64,000 nt of DNA from Bacteriovorax sp037444575 (GTDB lineage Bacteria > Bdellovibrionota > Bacteriovoracia > Bacteriovoracales > Bacteriovoracaceae): the NCBI GenBank assembly GCA_037444575.1, contig JBBIME010000004.1:405077-469076 (forward strand). The letters run 5' to 3'. Within the stretch, counting starts at the first letter, position 1. Each line of letters begins with the position of its first letter. This document shows, one piece after another, positions 1 to 7,760 of this stretch. A program made the translations under genes and the position numbers. The notes under the pieces are model-generated. The model was not told where the DNA came from. It saw only the letters and a program-made list of their open reading frames with translations, and made no database searches.

Positions 1-1100
1 TTTGCCCTGTCTTTTTTTAAAGCTTCAGGAAGAACAACTGCAGACATAAAACTTGGAAAACGAAGAGGATTGACACTAAAGCCTATATTCTTACCCTTAA
101 ATCTTCTTTTCCATTCTAAGATTGTATCCAATAATTCTATTACCGAAAACAAGCATAATGAATTTATTGTCATCATAACGTTAAAGCTTGAGACATTTGC
201 AGTCTCAATCACTTTCTCACAATTATTAATAAATCGATCATACTCAAGGCCATCTCGAATATATTCAGCTTGTTTCCCGACGGCTTCACACGACGTATAG
301 ACAACTAAATTATTAATTTGCTTACTCTTTGAAATAAATTTTTCAATTATCTCATCCTTTGCACATAAGTTAGTATTGATCGCAAATCTAATTTTTAAGT
401 CATCATCGATAAACTTATCCATAAGCTTCCAGATCTCATCAGACATCAGTGGCTCGCCACCAGAGATTCTTAATTCTATAAGAGTCTTGCTTAAAGTTGG
501 CCACCATTCCCAGAAGGCCTTAATGTATGGGTTTTCATCCTTATTGAGGAAAAGATCTCTTGAAGAGCCATCGTTAGAAAATTCACCATTGCAATCTCCC
601 TTGAGTCCAAGGTATGGCCCATGTTCTTTTATGTCGCTTCCCCACTTTGTTGAATAGGTTGGACCACAGTATGAACATGCTAAATTACACACGCGATTAA
701 AAGCTAATTCGAGGGTCTCCAAATTAACATTTTCTTTCCAGTCTAGATTCGCAATTTCGTTTATTTTATTATCTGAATAAATGATCGTTTTAAAAACGCG
801 ATCTGATATTATCTCTTCGCTGAGATCTTCCATCTTCCAACAATATTCGCACTCTTTTGGCCGTATTCCATCGAGCATTTGTTTGCGAATAACCTTTTTA
901 ACAAGAGTATTATGAATGGCCGAAGGATTATTTTTTATTTCCTCTACGTTAATGCTATGTGAAGGTGGGTGGTGGCAACTGGAAGTTCTTCCTGAGCCAA
1001 GCCAAATAGTTGCATTAAGCCACTTAGCTGCACAGAAACTTGGGCCAATTGGATCGATTATTCTTTTTTTATATTCCAGCAAACTAAGTTCTTTGTTCAT
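1..1100 (-). CDS. N-terminal twitch-type radical SAM protein, 3' end cut by window edge
   Basis: Translating the minus strand from an ATG at 1100 gives an open frame of 366 codons that runs off the left edge. Residues about 20-90 form a twitch-like cluster-binding segment with C23, C42 in a CHHP motif, and the pair C84/C87. The radical SAM motif CNLACSYC follows at C138, C142 and C145, and a GGEP motif binding S-adenosylmethionine sits near 214. The layout matches the family named 'twitch domain-containing radical SAM protein', whose substrates are unknown. The start lies 17 nt inside the end of the upstream minus-strand radical SAM gene, so the two are probably translationally coupled. Its closest relative in the window is the gene at 6422-7750, which shares the unusual CHHP motif, an NPSAIHNT/SPSALHNT segment and an ECxYCWK motif. 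Family assignment is firm; function is unknown. Confidence 0.88.
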   Translation of the reverse strand, partial: MNKELSLLEYKKRIIDPIGPSFCAAKWLNATIWLGSGRTSSCHHPPSHSINVEEIKNNPSAIHNTLVKKVIRKQMLDGIRPKECEYCWKMEDLSEEIISDRVFKTIIYSDNKINEIANLDWKENVNLETLELAFNRVCNLACSYCGPTYSTKWGSDIKEHGPYLGLKGDCNGEFSNDGSSRDLFLNKDENPYIKAFWEWWPTLSKTLIELRISGGEPLMSDEIWKLMDKFIDDDLKIRFAINTNLCAKDEIIEKFISKSKQINNLVVYTSCEAVGKQAEYIRDGLEYDRFINNCEKVIETANVSSFNVMMTINSLCLFSVIELLDTILEWKRRFKGKNIGFSVNPLRFPSFMSAVVLPEALKKDRA

Positions 1101-3414
1101 TCAAAACGCCTTCTAAAAAATCTAACGCCGATTTAAATGTTAATAATAGTTTCTCTCTTGTTTCAATATTTTTTGAGTTTTCGAGATTTGCATTTTTCAG
1201 ACATCTCTCTAAATTTTTTAAATGCTCAATGGATAAATAGTCTTGCCCGTCGCCTTTTAATTGAGACATTACCGACATCATCTCCCAAGATATTTGTTCA
1301 ATAAAAACATCTTCATTAAAATTCGAGACATCTACTAGTGAAACATCTAGGCTACAAAATAAATAAGGGAACAATGACAGCATTTCATTTTTAAATTTTA
1401 AATCTGAGTACAGAACATGAATTTCAATTTTATTAGCAATGTAAAATAAAACTTGCTCAATCGATTTAGAATATTTTTTTATATCCAGTGAAAAATTCTT
1501 TAAAATTAATTCAAGCAGCTCGGAAAAACTTACATTGCCCTCGAGTGATTCTGATATCTCTTCACATCCACAGTGCGCTAAATAGTTTTTCCATTTTATT
1601 AAGTCTCTACCATGGATTCCATTTGCACATATTGCTTTATTAGCAAAAAGCATCCGCAATAAAAAAGTAAATCGTTGAGCTTCAACAGTTGTCGACACTG
1701 AAGATCTTGGAAGCTTGCTCAAAAGAATCTTGTCTCTCATTAATTCAAATTGATTTAACAGAGAGATTTCACTTAATGTATATGGATAATAAACATTAAC
1801 TTCTTTAATTAAAGGAAAGCTTAATAAGATCTCATTAATTTCGTTGTTAATTTTTCCAACGTCTTTATTATTTTTAAATTCAACACTGACATCAATATCA
1901 GATTTGCCAAACTTGAAAAAATTCTGTCTCAAGCTATTGCGATACCATAACGTTACTCTATTGCCATATTTTAATTTGATATAACTTTTCAGCATCATAA
2001 ATGAGGCAATGTAAGCGAGTCTTCCCAATTCATTAGGAACATATTCTGAAATCTTCGCTATCGCACTGATCTCTTTTGGCTTAGTCGCCTGAAGATTTTT
2101 TGGACAAATTAAATCCCACCACTTTCTTAATTCTACTTGATTTGAAAAATATTCAATTGTGCTAGAGCGCTTTTTCGTTGAATCAATTTTAATATAATAG
2201 GTTCTTATTGCGACAAAGTTTTCTTTCAAATTATCAAGTGGTACTAAGTCTTTATGCTCTAGTAAATTTTCTAGATACTGGCGAATGTCTTTATTTTCGA
2301 CATGGATTAATCTCGTAGTGACTATGTCCTTCAAGGTTTCACGATCTAAGGCCAAGGGAGAAAGTAGCAGTTCATTTCCTTCTGCGTATGATGACGATAT
2401 TGAGAAATCAATTTTCTCTTTGTCTAAAAAACTCGACATGTTTACAATATCTAAAAGTACGGGGATAGTTACCGTGATATTAAAACGAATTGATTTCTCT
2501 CCTAAATGCTCTTTTAACAGCTGATAGTTTCGAAACCATTCATCCCATCGCAGGCCATCTCTAACGAATTCTGCAGTTTTCTCCACTCCGTCAATGCTCA
2601 TTGAAACAAAAACTTTTGAAAAATTTTCTTTTAAATATTGAGGAATAAAAATTCCTTTGTAATTTAACGTCGAGATATTAGAGCTATATCTCAAGATAAC
2701 TTTTTTAGATAAATTATTAGCAACTAAAAAATCTAGCATCTCCCAGTGTAGTGGTGAAATAAATGGTTCTCCATCTGCAAAATTTATATCTACAACCTGG
2801 CCTGAATGAATGACTTCAAAAATTTCATTTTTTAACGATAAAAACATTTCTTTCGTAATGAGATTACTGGAAAAACTTGCACTGGCCTCTTGTTCAAGTT
2901 TTTCAATCGCACTTGATGCAGTTGAGGTGCACATTCTGCACGTAAAATTACAGCTCCTATTGATCCGATAATCAATCGAGACTGGTTTTCGATCGGTAAC
3001 AGGTTTCCATTCCATCTCCGATAACTTTGGAAGATGGAGCAACAAGTGCAGATACATTGTTCGCTGTGGGCCAGTTCCGTTATGATAGATGCATTTTGTG
3101 CATTCTTCAGGCGGATCCTGTTGAAGCATTTTCTCTCTTACTTTTTGGAGATATTCTGAGTTCCAATATTCATCAAAAGGCATTGCGTAATCAATTCCTG
3201 AAGGGCGGGCCACGCAGCAGAGTTTTCTTTCACCTGCAGGATTTAGATGGGAGTGCAGCCATGGGGCCACACAGTAAGGGAGCTTTTTTAAATAGGCAGA
3301 TAATTCTTGAACAGACTTAAAATCATTGTTTAGCATTACTTCCAATGCAAAATCTCTCGGATTTTCCATCATAAAAGCTTTATTTCTTGGATCTTTTCTA
3401 TCATGACTCTGCAT
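1084..3414 (-). CDS. N-twitch radical SAM protein fused to a nucleotidyltransferase-like domain
   Basis: This 776-residue protein starts with a twitch-like segment (C48, C66, C67, C105, C108). A radical SAM domain follows with CNFTCRMC (C155, C159, C162) and a DGEP variant of the GGEP motif at 214-217. The barrel should end near residue 400. The remaining roughly 370 residues are extra for this family. They include RNSLRQNFFKFGKSDIDVSV (about 492-511), in which SDID resembles the metal-binding acidic pair of polymerase-beta-type nucleotidyltransferases, followed by helix-rich sequence to the end. I infer a fusion of a radical SAM enzyme with a nucleotidyltransferase-like domain; the usual GS dipeptide is replaced by NS, so activity is uncertain. 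The gene is divergent from the one at 3519 and overlaps the next minus-strand gene by 17 nt. No strong Shine-Dalgarno is seen; a MM pair at residues 15-16 is an alternative start. Confidence 0.82.
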   Translation of the reverse strand: MQSHDRKDPRNKAFMMENPRDFALEVMLNNDFKSVQELSAYLKKLPYCVAPWLHSHLNPAGERKLCCVARPSGIDYAMPFDEYWNSEYLQKVREKMLQQDPPEECTKCIYHNGTGPQRTMYLHLLLHLPKLSEMEWKPVTDRKPVSIDYRINRSCNFTCRMCTSTASSAIEKLEQEASASFSSNLITKEMFLSLKNEIFEVIHSGQVVDINFADGEPFISPLHWEMLDFLVANNLSKKVILRYSSNISTLNYKGIFIPQYLKENFSKVFVSMSIDGVEKTAEFVRDGLRWDEWFRNYQLLKEHLGEKSIRFNITVTIPVLLDIVNMSSFLDKEKIDFSISSSYAEGNELLLSPLALDRETLKDIVTTRLIHVENKDIRQYLENLLEHKDLVPLDNLKENFVAIRTYYIKIDSTKKRSSTIEYFSNQVELRKWWDLICPKNLQATKPKEISAIAKISEYVPNELGRLAYIASFMMLKSYIKLKYGNRVTLWYRNSLRQNFFKFGKSDIDVSVEFKNNKDVGKINNEINEILLSFPLIKEVNVYYPYTLSEISLLNQFELMRDKILLSKLPRSSVSTTVEAQRFTFLLRMLFANKAICANGIHGRDLIKWKNYLAHCGCEEISESLEGNVSFSELLELILKNFSLDIKKYSKSIEQVLFYIANKIEIHVLYSDLKFKNEMLSLFPYLFCSLDVSLVDVSNFNEDVFIEQISWEMMSVMSQLKGDGQDYLSIEHLKNLERCLKNANLENSKNIETREKLLLTFKSALDFLEGVLNEQRT

Positions 3415-3518
3415 CTATAAATCCTATAACAACCCATGTTTCTTGTCTTGAATATTTCTAATCCTTCATACTGTACTTTAAAAACTTGTTTATTATATAC
3501 TTTGTGTATAAATCACAA

Positions 3519-4922
3519 ATGAAGGTGCCCTCATTGCGCAACATTGAACTTAAAGATTTTATTAATGCTCCTCTTTCGCTCATTCAAGAAAATGAATTCG
3601 TCTATTTTTCTCTTCCGAAGAATTCTGTCATAACGAACAAAAACCTTATTAAAAACGCACTATCAATATTGAATAATATAACGACTCACGTTTTTGCTTC
3701 ATTAGAATCTGCTGACGATTTGGGGGCTTTTTTAACTTCAAATGATCAATGTTTACCAAGCATGATCGGAGTTAAATTGGTGATTGGCCCTTATAAGCAA
3801 TTCTCTCGAGGGAATTCGACATTTTTTAATGATTGTTACCACGAAACTATTGAGCAATTTGAGAAGTTAACTAAGTTAACTCCTTCAAATGTAAAACTTA
3901 TTCCTGAAATTGCTTTTGCTGAAAACGATGTTCAGGTTGGTCCAACCATTTGCAAATTATTTGAAGAATTTAAATTACCATTTCTTTTTATTTCAATCAG
4001 CGGTCCACCAACTAAAAGTAAGATCTACCAGATCCAAAAAGTTTTTGAATATTTACGCTTGCGTGGCCTTAAAGAAAAAATCTATTTTTCTTTTTCAAAC
4101 GCATTCTTAGAAGAATGGAACATCAAAACATTTAATACATTTTCAGGTATGCGCATGGTGCATATCGACTTATCTAACAAGTGCACTCACTCCTGCGTTT
4201 TTTGTGGTGTATGGGGCCCTGAGTTTTTAGATCGCGTAAAAGAAGAGAATGGCGGAAGACTCCCTCCTGCATCGATAGAATTTATGAACAGGCAAATGCC
4301 ATTAGAAATCGCCAAAAAAATTCTCTCTCAATTGCCAGAAACGATAACAGAAGTTCAATTTGGTGGAGCGGGTGATCCTCTTACTCACCCCAATTGGCTC
4401 GAAATAGTCTGTGGTTTCCGTAAAAAGGGAATCAGGGTAGAGATTCTTACTAATCTTGATTGCATAACACCTGATCAACTTGAAACGCTCCATACCTTTT
4501 CAAAACCTCAATATGGCATGCATCTCTATGTGAACCTGTCGGCCGGAAATCGCACTACCTATTCAATTATTAGACCGAGGCAAGGTGAACATGTATTTGA
4601 TCATGTTCTAAAAAATGTTGCTCATCTTTCTGATTTAAAAAACAAAGAAGGCTTTGGTGCTGATCTAACATTACTCCACGTTATTAATAAACATAACTAC
4701 CAAGATATGAGCGAAATGGTTTCATTGGGGCATAAGTATAATGCTCGAGTTTGGCTAAAGCCTCTCGAGGTTCACTCTGAAATTCATAAACAATATGAAA
4801 TCCCATCAACCGAAAAAAAGGCTTATCAAGAGACATTGCAGACTGCTATTTTATTGGCAAAACAACTTGGTGTTGAACTAATCCATGATTCATTAAATTA
4901 TTTTAAGGGAGAACAAATTTGA
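3519..4922 (+). CDS. Radical SAM protein lacking its own SPASM domain
   Basis: From the ATG at 3519 the protein has 467 residues; an in-frame TTG at 3486 would add eleven hydrophobic residues but lacks a ribosome site. The first 210 or so residues form an N-terminal domain I do not recognise. The radical SAM barrel then carries CTHSCVFC (C222, C226, C229) and GGAGDP (about 282-287), which takes the place of GGEP. Substrate is unknown. The barrel stops without the C-terminal cysteine-rich SPASM region that usually follows; that region is encoded by the next gene, whose TTG start overlaps this stop by 4 nt behind an AGGGAG ribosome site. The gene opens a four-gene plus-strand operon (to 7750) and is divergent from the fusion gene at 1084-3414. 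Confidence 0.85.
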   Translation: MKVPSLRNIELKDFINAPLSLIQENEFVYFSLPKNSVITNKNLIKNALSILNNITTHVFASLESADDLGAFLTSNDQCLPSMIGVKLVIGPYKQFSRGNSTFFNDCYHETIEQFEKLTKLTPSNVKLIPEIAFAENDVQVGPTICKLFEEFKLPFLFISISGPPTKSKIYQIQKVFEYLRLRGLKEKIYFSFSNAFLEEWNIKTFNTFSGMRMVHIDLSNKCTHSCVFCGVWGPEFLDRVKEENGGRLPPASIEFMNRQMPLEIAKKILSQLPETITEVQFGGAGDPLTHPNWLEIVCGFRKKGIRVEILTNLDCITPDQLETLHTFSKPQYGMHLYVNLSAGNRTTYSIIRPRQGEHVFDHVLKNVAHLSDLKNKEGFGADLTLLHVINKHNYQDMSEMVSLGHKYNARVWLKPLEVHSEIHKQYEIPSTEKKAYQETLQTAILLAKQLGVELIHDSLNYFKGEQI

Positions 4923-5215
4923 CAGACCCATACCAACACATGCCATGCTTAATTGGGTATGCCTATCTTCGCATAGAGACTGATGGCAATGTTATGGCCT
5001 GTTGCTCTTCTCCTTTTGTTATGGGAAATATTAACGAGAATTCGCTTGATGAAATTTGGCATTCTCATTCCTATTATAGTTGGCGTGATAAATTTATAAA
5101 AATTCATGAAACCAATTTTCATCTCAATAATCTTGAATTTTCATTCTGTAAGATGTGTCCCCATTTAAATCCTAACTATCCACTCAACAGAGCATTGAAA
5201 ATTGAGCGAACATAA
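4919..5215 (+). CDS. Stand-alone SPASM-type Fe-S domain protein
   Basis: This 98-residue protein consists almost only of a SPASM/twitch-like domain: C10, a hydrophobic strand with TDGNVMACC (C28, C29), a GNINENSLDEIW segment and the pair C77/C80. In most radical SAM/SPASM enzymes this region is the C-terminal half of the same chain and holds auxiliary 4Fe-4S clusters. Here it starts at a TTG that overlaps the stop of the radical SAM gene (TTGA overlap), with AGGGAG about 8 nt upstream. I infer that the two chains assemble into one enzyme. A frameshifted single gene is the alternative, but the ribosome site placed to use the TTG argues for a real split. The next gene overlaps its end by 14 nt. 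Confidence 0.8.
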   Translation: MTDPYQHMPCLIGYAYLRIETDGNVMACCSSPFVMGNINENSLDEIWHSHSYYSWRDKFIKIHETNFHLNNLEFSFCKMCPHLNPNYPLNRALKIERT

Positions 5216-6425
5216 TTTTTTAAAACATACAAACTCTGAATTTGTAAAAGAAACAAAATTATTTCAGATATATCACCATTCGCTTAATTTACCTTCGACA
5301 TCCTTCCATGACTTACTTCCTGTTTCACTAGGAGATCAATCCTCTCCTCTTGCATTATTAACAACTCTTCCAATGCCTCTTGAAAATAAATTAAATCCCT
5401 CTTGGACATTTTTTGAAAATCAAATCATTCCAGATTTTTTCAATTATAAAGAAGGATTTATTCATGCGAGAAATGTATTGCAGGATTATTTTAGCAATTT
5501 GGATAAAAAAGATTTAATTGTCTTTGATCACGGTTACGATCTACCTCCTTTTCCAGGGGGCAAGTTAAGATATTTTAAAAATAATGGACAACAGTTTATT
5601 TATGATCCAACTTTTTTTGATTACCCAGAATCATTTAATTTCGGTGGATTCTCAGGGGACTGGGACAATGATGGATTTGCAGAACTTTTTATTTGCAACC
5701 TAAGTAATAACTCTCCTCTTTATTTTAAAAATGATAATGGCAAAAAGTTAACTGCGGCCAATAACCGCCTTCCAGAAATCATTACCCAAAACTTCTTTCA
5801 GGTTCTTTCTGGTAGTAAATTTAAAGATCATAGTGGAAAGCTTCACATGGCCCTAGGATCTTCCGGAGGGCCTCAACGGGCCAAGAGTGATCTTGTATTG
5901 ATCAATTCGGGTGATGGTCATTTTTTAAGTAAAGATATTGTTTATCTTCCAGAACGAAGAGGAGGAGCTGACTGGTCAGCAATAGCGATAGCACCTCTTC
6001 ATTCACAGCAAAATACTTTTTCAAATCTTCTAGTTAATTACCATGATGCCAATACTCAGAATGGATTGATTGATATTTACATACAAAAGAGCAATCAAAA
6101 ATTTGGTCATTACAATGACAAATCATCTCTCTACGAAGAAGCAGACTGTTGGTTTCCTCGCTTGGATTTATGTTCAATTTCAAAGGATCAGGCCCAAGAT
6201 GTTATAGCTATTAAAAGCAGAGGATTAAAAAAACATGTCGCTAAAGAACTCAATGTAGTATTTTTAGTGGATGATGGAGGAATCTATACAGATCATTCTG
6301 AAGAATTGCTCCCTCTTTCGAGTCGTGAATTTATAGGTTTTCTAGAGATAAAGAAATCAAATGGGCCTAGTGATATTATTTTTATGGAACATTCTGGCAA
6401 TTACTTTTATTGTAAAAGAAAATGA
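5202..6425 (+). CDS. FG-GAP/VCBS-like repeat protein in a radical SAM operon
   Basis: The protein has 407 residues from a TTG start at 5202, inside the end of the SPASM gene. It has no signal peptide or membrane segment. Around residues 148-165 the stretch GDWDNDGFAELFI is a typical FG-GAP/VCBS calcium-loop motif (DWDNDG). Further blade-like strands with LVLINSGDGHF and LLVNYHDANTQNG suggest a beta-propeller. Such propellers normally act outside the cell as binding platforms, so a cytoplasmic-looking copy locked by overlaps between radical SAM genes (14 nt upstream, 4 nt downstream) is unusual. It may be a scaffold or a substrate of the radical SAM enzymes; that is inference. The fold call rests mainly on one clear motif. 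Confidence 0.6.
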   Translation: MSEHNFLKHTNSEFVKETKLFQIYHHSLNLPSTSFHDLLPVSLGDQSSPLALLTTLPMPLENKLNPSWTFFENQIIPDFFNYKEGFIHARNVLQDYFSNLDKKDLIVFDHGYDLPPFPGGKLRYFKNNGQQFIYDPTFFDYPESFNFGGFSGDWDNDGFAELFICNLSNNSPLYFKNDNGKKLTAANNRLPEIITQNFFQVLSGSKFKDHSGKLHMALGSSGGPQRAKSDLVLINSGDGHFLSKDIVYLPERRGGADWSAIAIAPLHSQQNTFSNLLVNYHDANTQNGLIDIYIQKSNQKFGHYNDKSSLYEEADCWFPRLDLCSISKDQAQDVIAIKSRGLKKHVAKELNVVFLVDDGGIYTDHSEELLPLSSREFIGFLEIKKSNGPSDIIFMEHSGNYFYCKRK

Positions 6426-7750
6426 TAAAGAAATCTGAACAATTATTAAAAATCAAAGATGCTCCCAATGGTTTCTGCCTGGCAAAGTGGTATCAAGTAA
6501 CCATCGACCTTTCTCGTGGATTAAATCACAGTTGCCATCATCCAGAGCGACATTTAATTCCATTGGATGAGTTGGCCAAATCGCCCTCTGCTTTACATAA
6601 CACTGAATTTAAAAAAATTCAGAGAAAAAAAATGCAAGAAGGAGTTCGTCCTGATGAATGCAGCTACTGCTGGAAAATTGAAGATACCCCTGGCAACCAT
6701 TTAAACTCTGATCGCTTTATCAAATCAACTGATGATTGGGCTTTTGATAAACTTGATCGCACTTTGAGTTTGCCTTGGAACGATGACGTTCCTCCTACTT
6801 ACCTAGAAGTTATGTTCAGCTCTGAATGTAATCTCGCATGTATGTACTGTATGGCCGATGTTAGCTCTTCTATTGAAAAAGAAATGAAAAAATTTGGTCC
6901 TTATCCAGTTGAGGTTTCCTCTAATCATCGTGTTGCTAAAATACCTTCCACTAGTTCTCACAATCCTTATATAGATGCTTTTTGGAAATATCTTCCAGAA
7001 ATATATTTGCAATTAAAACATTTCAGAATCACAGGTGGCGAGCCTCTATTATCAGAAGACACATTCAAAGTATTAGAATTTTTTGAAAACAATCCCAATC
7101 CCGATTTGGAGTTATCGATTAACACCAATCTAAGTTATGGTCCAAAACTTTGCGAAAAACTTCTCGCCCACCTAAAAGTACTTGAAGCTAAAAAATCTAT
7201 TAAAAAATTTTCCTTCTTTGTGAGCCTTGATGCTTTTGGAGTGCAAGCAAGTTATATCAGACAAAATTTAAATCTTGATCAATTCATGAAAAATCTGGAT
7301 TTAATAAGTCTCAACACTCCCAACTCATCAATCATCATAATGTGCACGTTTAATATCCTATCCATAGCCTCTTTCGGCGATTTGATTAATTGGATTGGAG
7401 GCCAAAAGAAAAGTGGAAAGAAGCTGGTTCTGGACGTCTCCTATCTTAAGGATCCCGAATATCTTCGCGCTAATTTGGCCAGCGACGATCTTGTAAAAAT
7501 ACTGCTCTCTAGTTTAGAGCAAATGAAGAAAGCTCCTGAATTTAGCCCTTATGAGACTAATAAGTTCAATAGAGTTGTTGATTGGATCATCAATTCAAAA
7601 TCTGATTCGATTATTTTAAATCATCGCGCAGACTTCTATCGATTCATCAACGAATTCGATAGAAGGCACAATAAAAATTTCTTGGAAATTTTTCCTGAAT
7701 ACAACGCTTTTTACAAAATCTGTAAAAAATCTTCTCTGTGGTTAAGTTAA
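6422..7750 (+). CDS. N-terminal twitch-type radical SAM protein (CHHP subtype)
   Basis: This 442-residue protein begins with a twitch-like segment (C19, C38-H39-H40-P, C80, C83). Its radical SAM motif is CNLACMYC (C136, C140, C143), with GGEP at 205-208 and later barrel strands containing INTNL and VSLDAFG. It is clearly paralogous to the partial protein at the left edge: both have CHHP in place of the usual CC pair, a PSALHNT-like segment and a YCWK motif. The ATG at 6422 overlaps the upstream stop as ATGA, so it is the last gene of a tightly coupled operon with the radical SAM, SPASM and FG-GAP-like genes. It converges on the pilin-like gene with only 10 nt between the stops and no evident terminator. 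Substrate unknown. Confidence 0.87.
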   Translation: MIKKSEQLLKIKDAPNGFCLAKWYQVTIDLSRGLNHSCHHPERHLIPLDELAKSPSALHNTEFKKIQRKKMQEGVRPDECSYCWKIEDTPGNHLNSDRFIKSTDDWAFDKLDRTLSLPWNDDVPPTYLEVMFSSECNLACMYCMADVSSSIEKEMKKFGPYPVEVSSNHRVAKIPSTSSHNPYIDAFWKYLPEIYLQLKHFRITGGEPLLSEDTFKVLEFFENNPNPDLELSINTNLSYGPKLCEKLLAHLKVLEAKKSIKKFSFFVSLDAFGVQASYIRQNLNLDQFMKNLDLISLNTPNSSIIIMCTFNILSIASFGDLINWIGGQKKSGKKLVLDVSYLKDPEYLRANLASDDLVKILLSSLEQMKKAPEFSPYETNKFNRVVDWIINSKSDSIILNHRADFYRFINEFDRRHNKNFLEIFPEYNAFYKICKKSSLWLS

Positions 7751-7760
7751 TAGAGCAGCA

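Noticed and set aside
3415..3518. Precursor peptide gene for a radical SAM peptide system
   Set aside because: The 104-nt divergent gap has no short frame with a ribosome site on either strand; other gaps in the first 19 kb were also empty except for the DUF5989-like gene.
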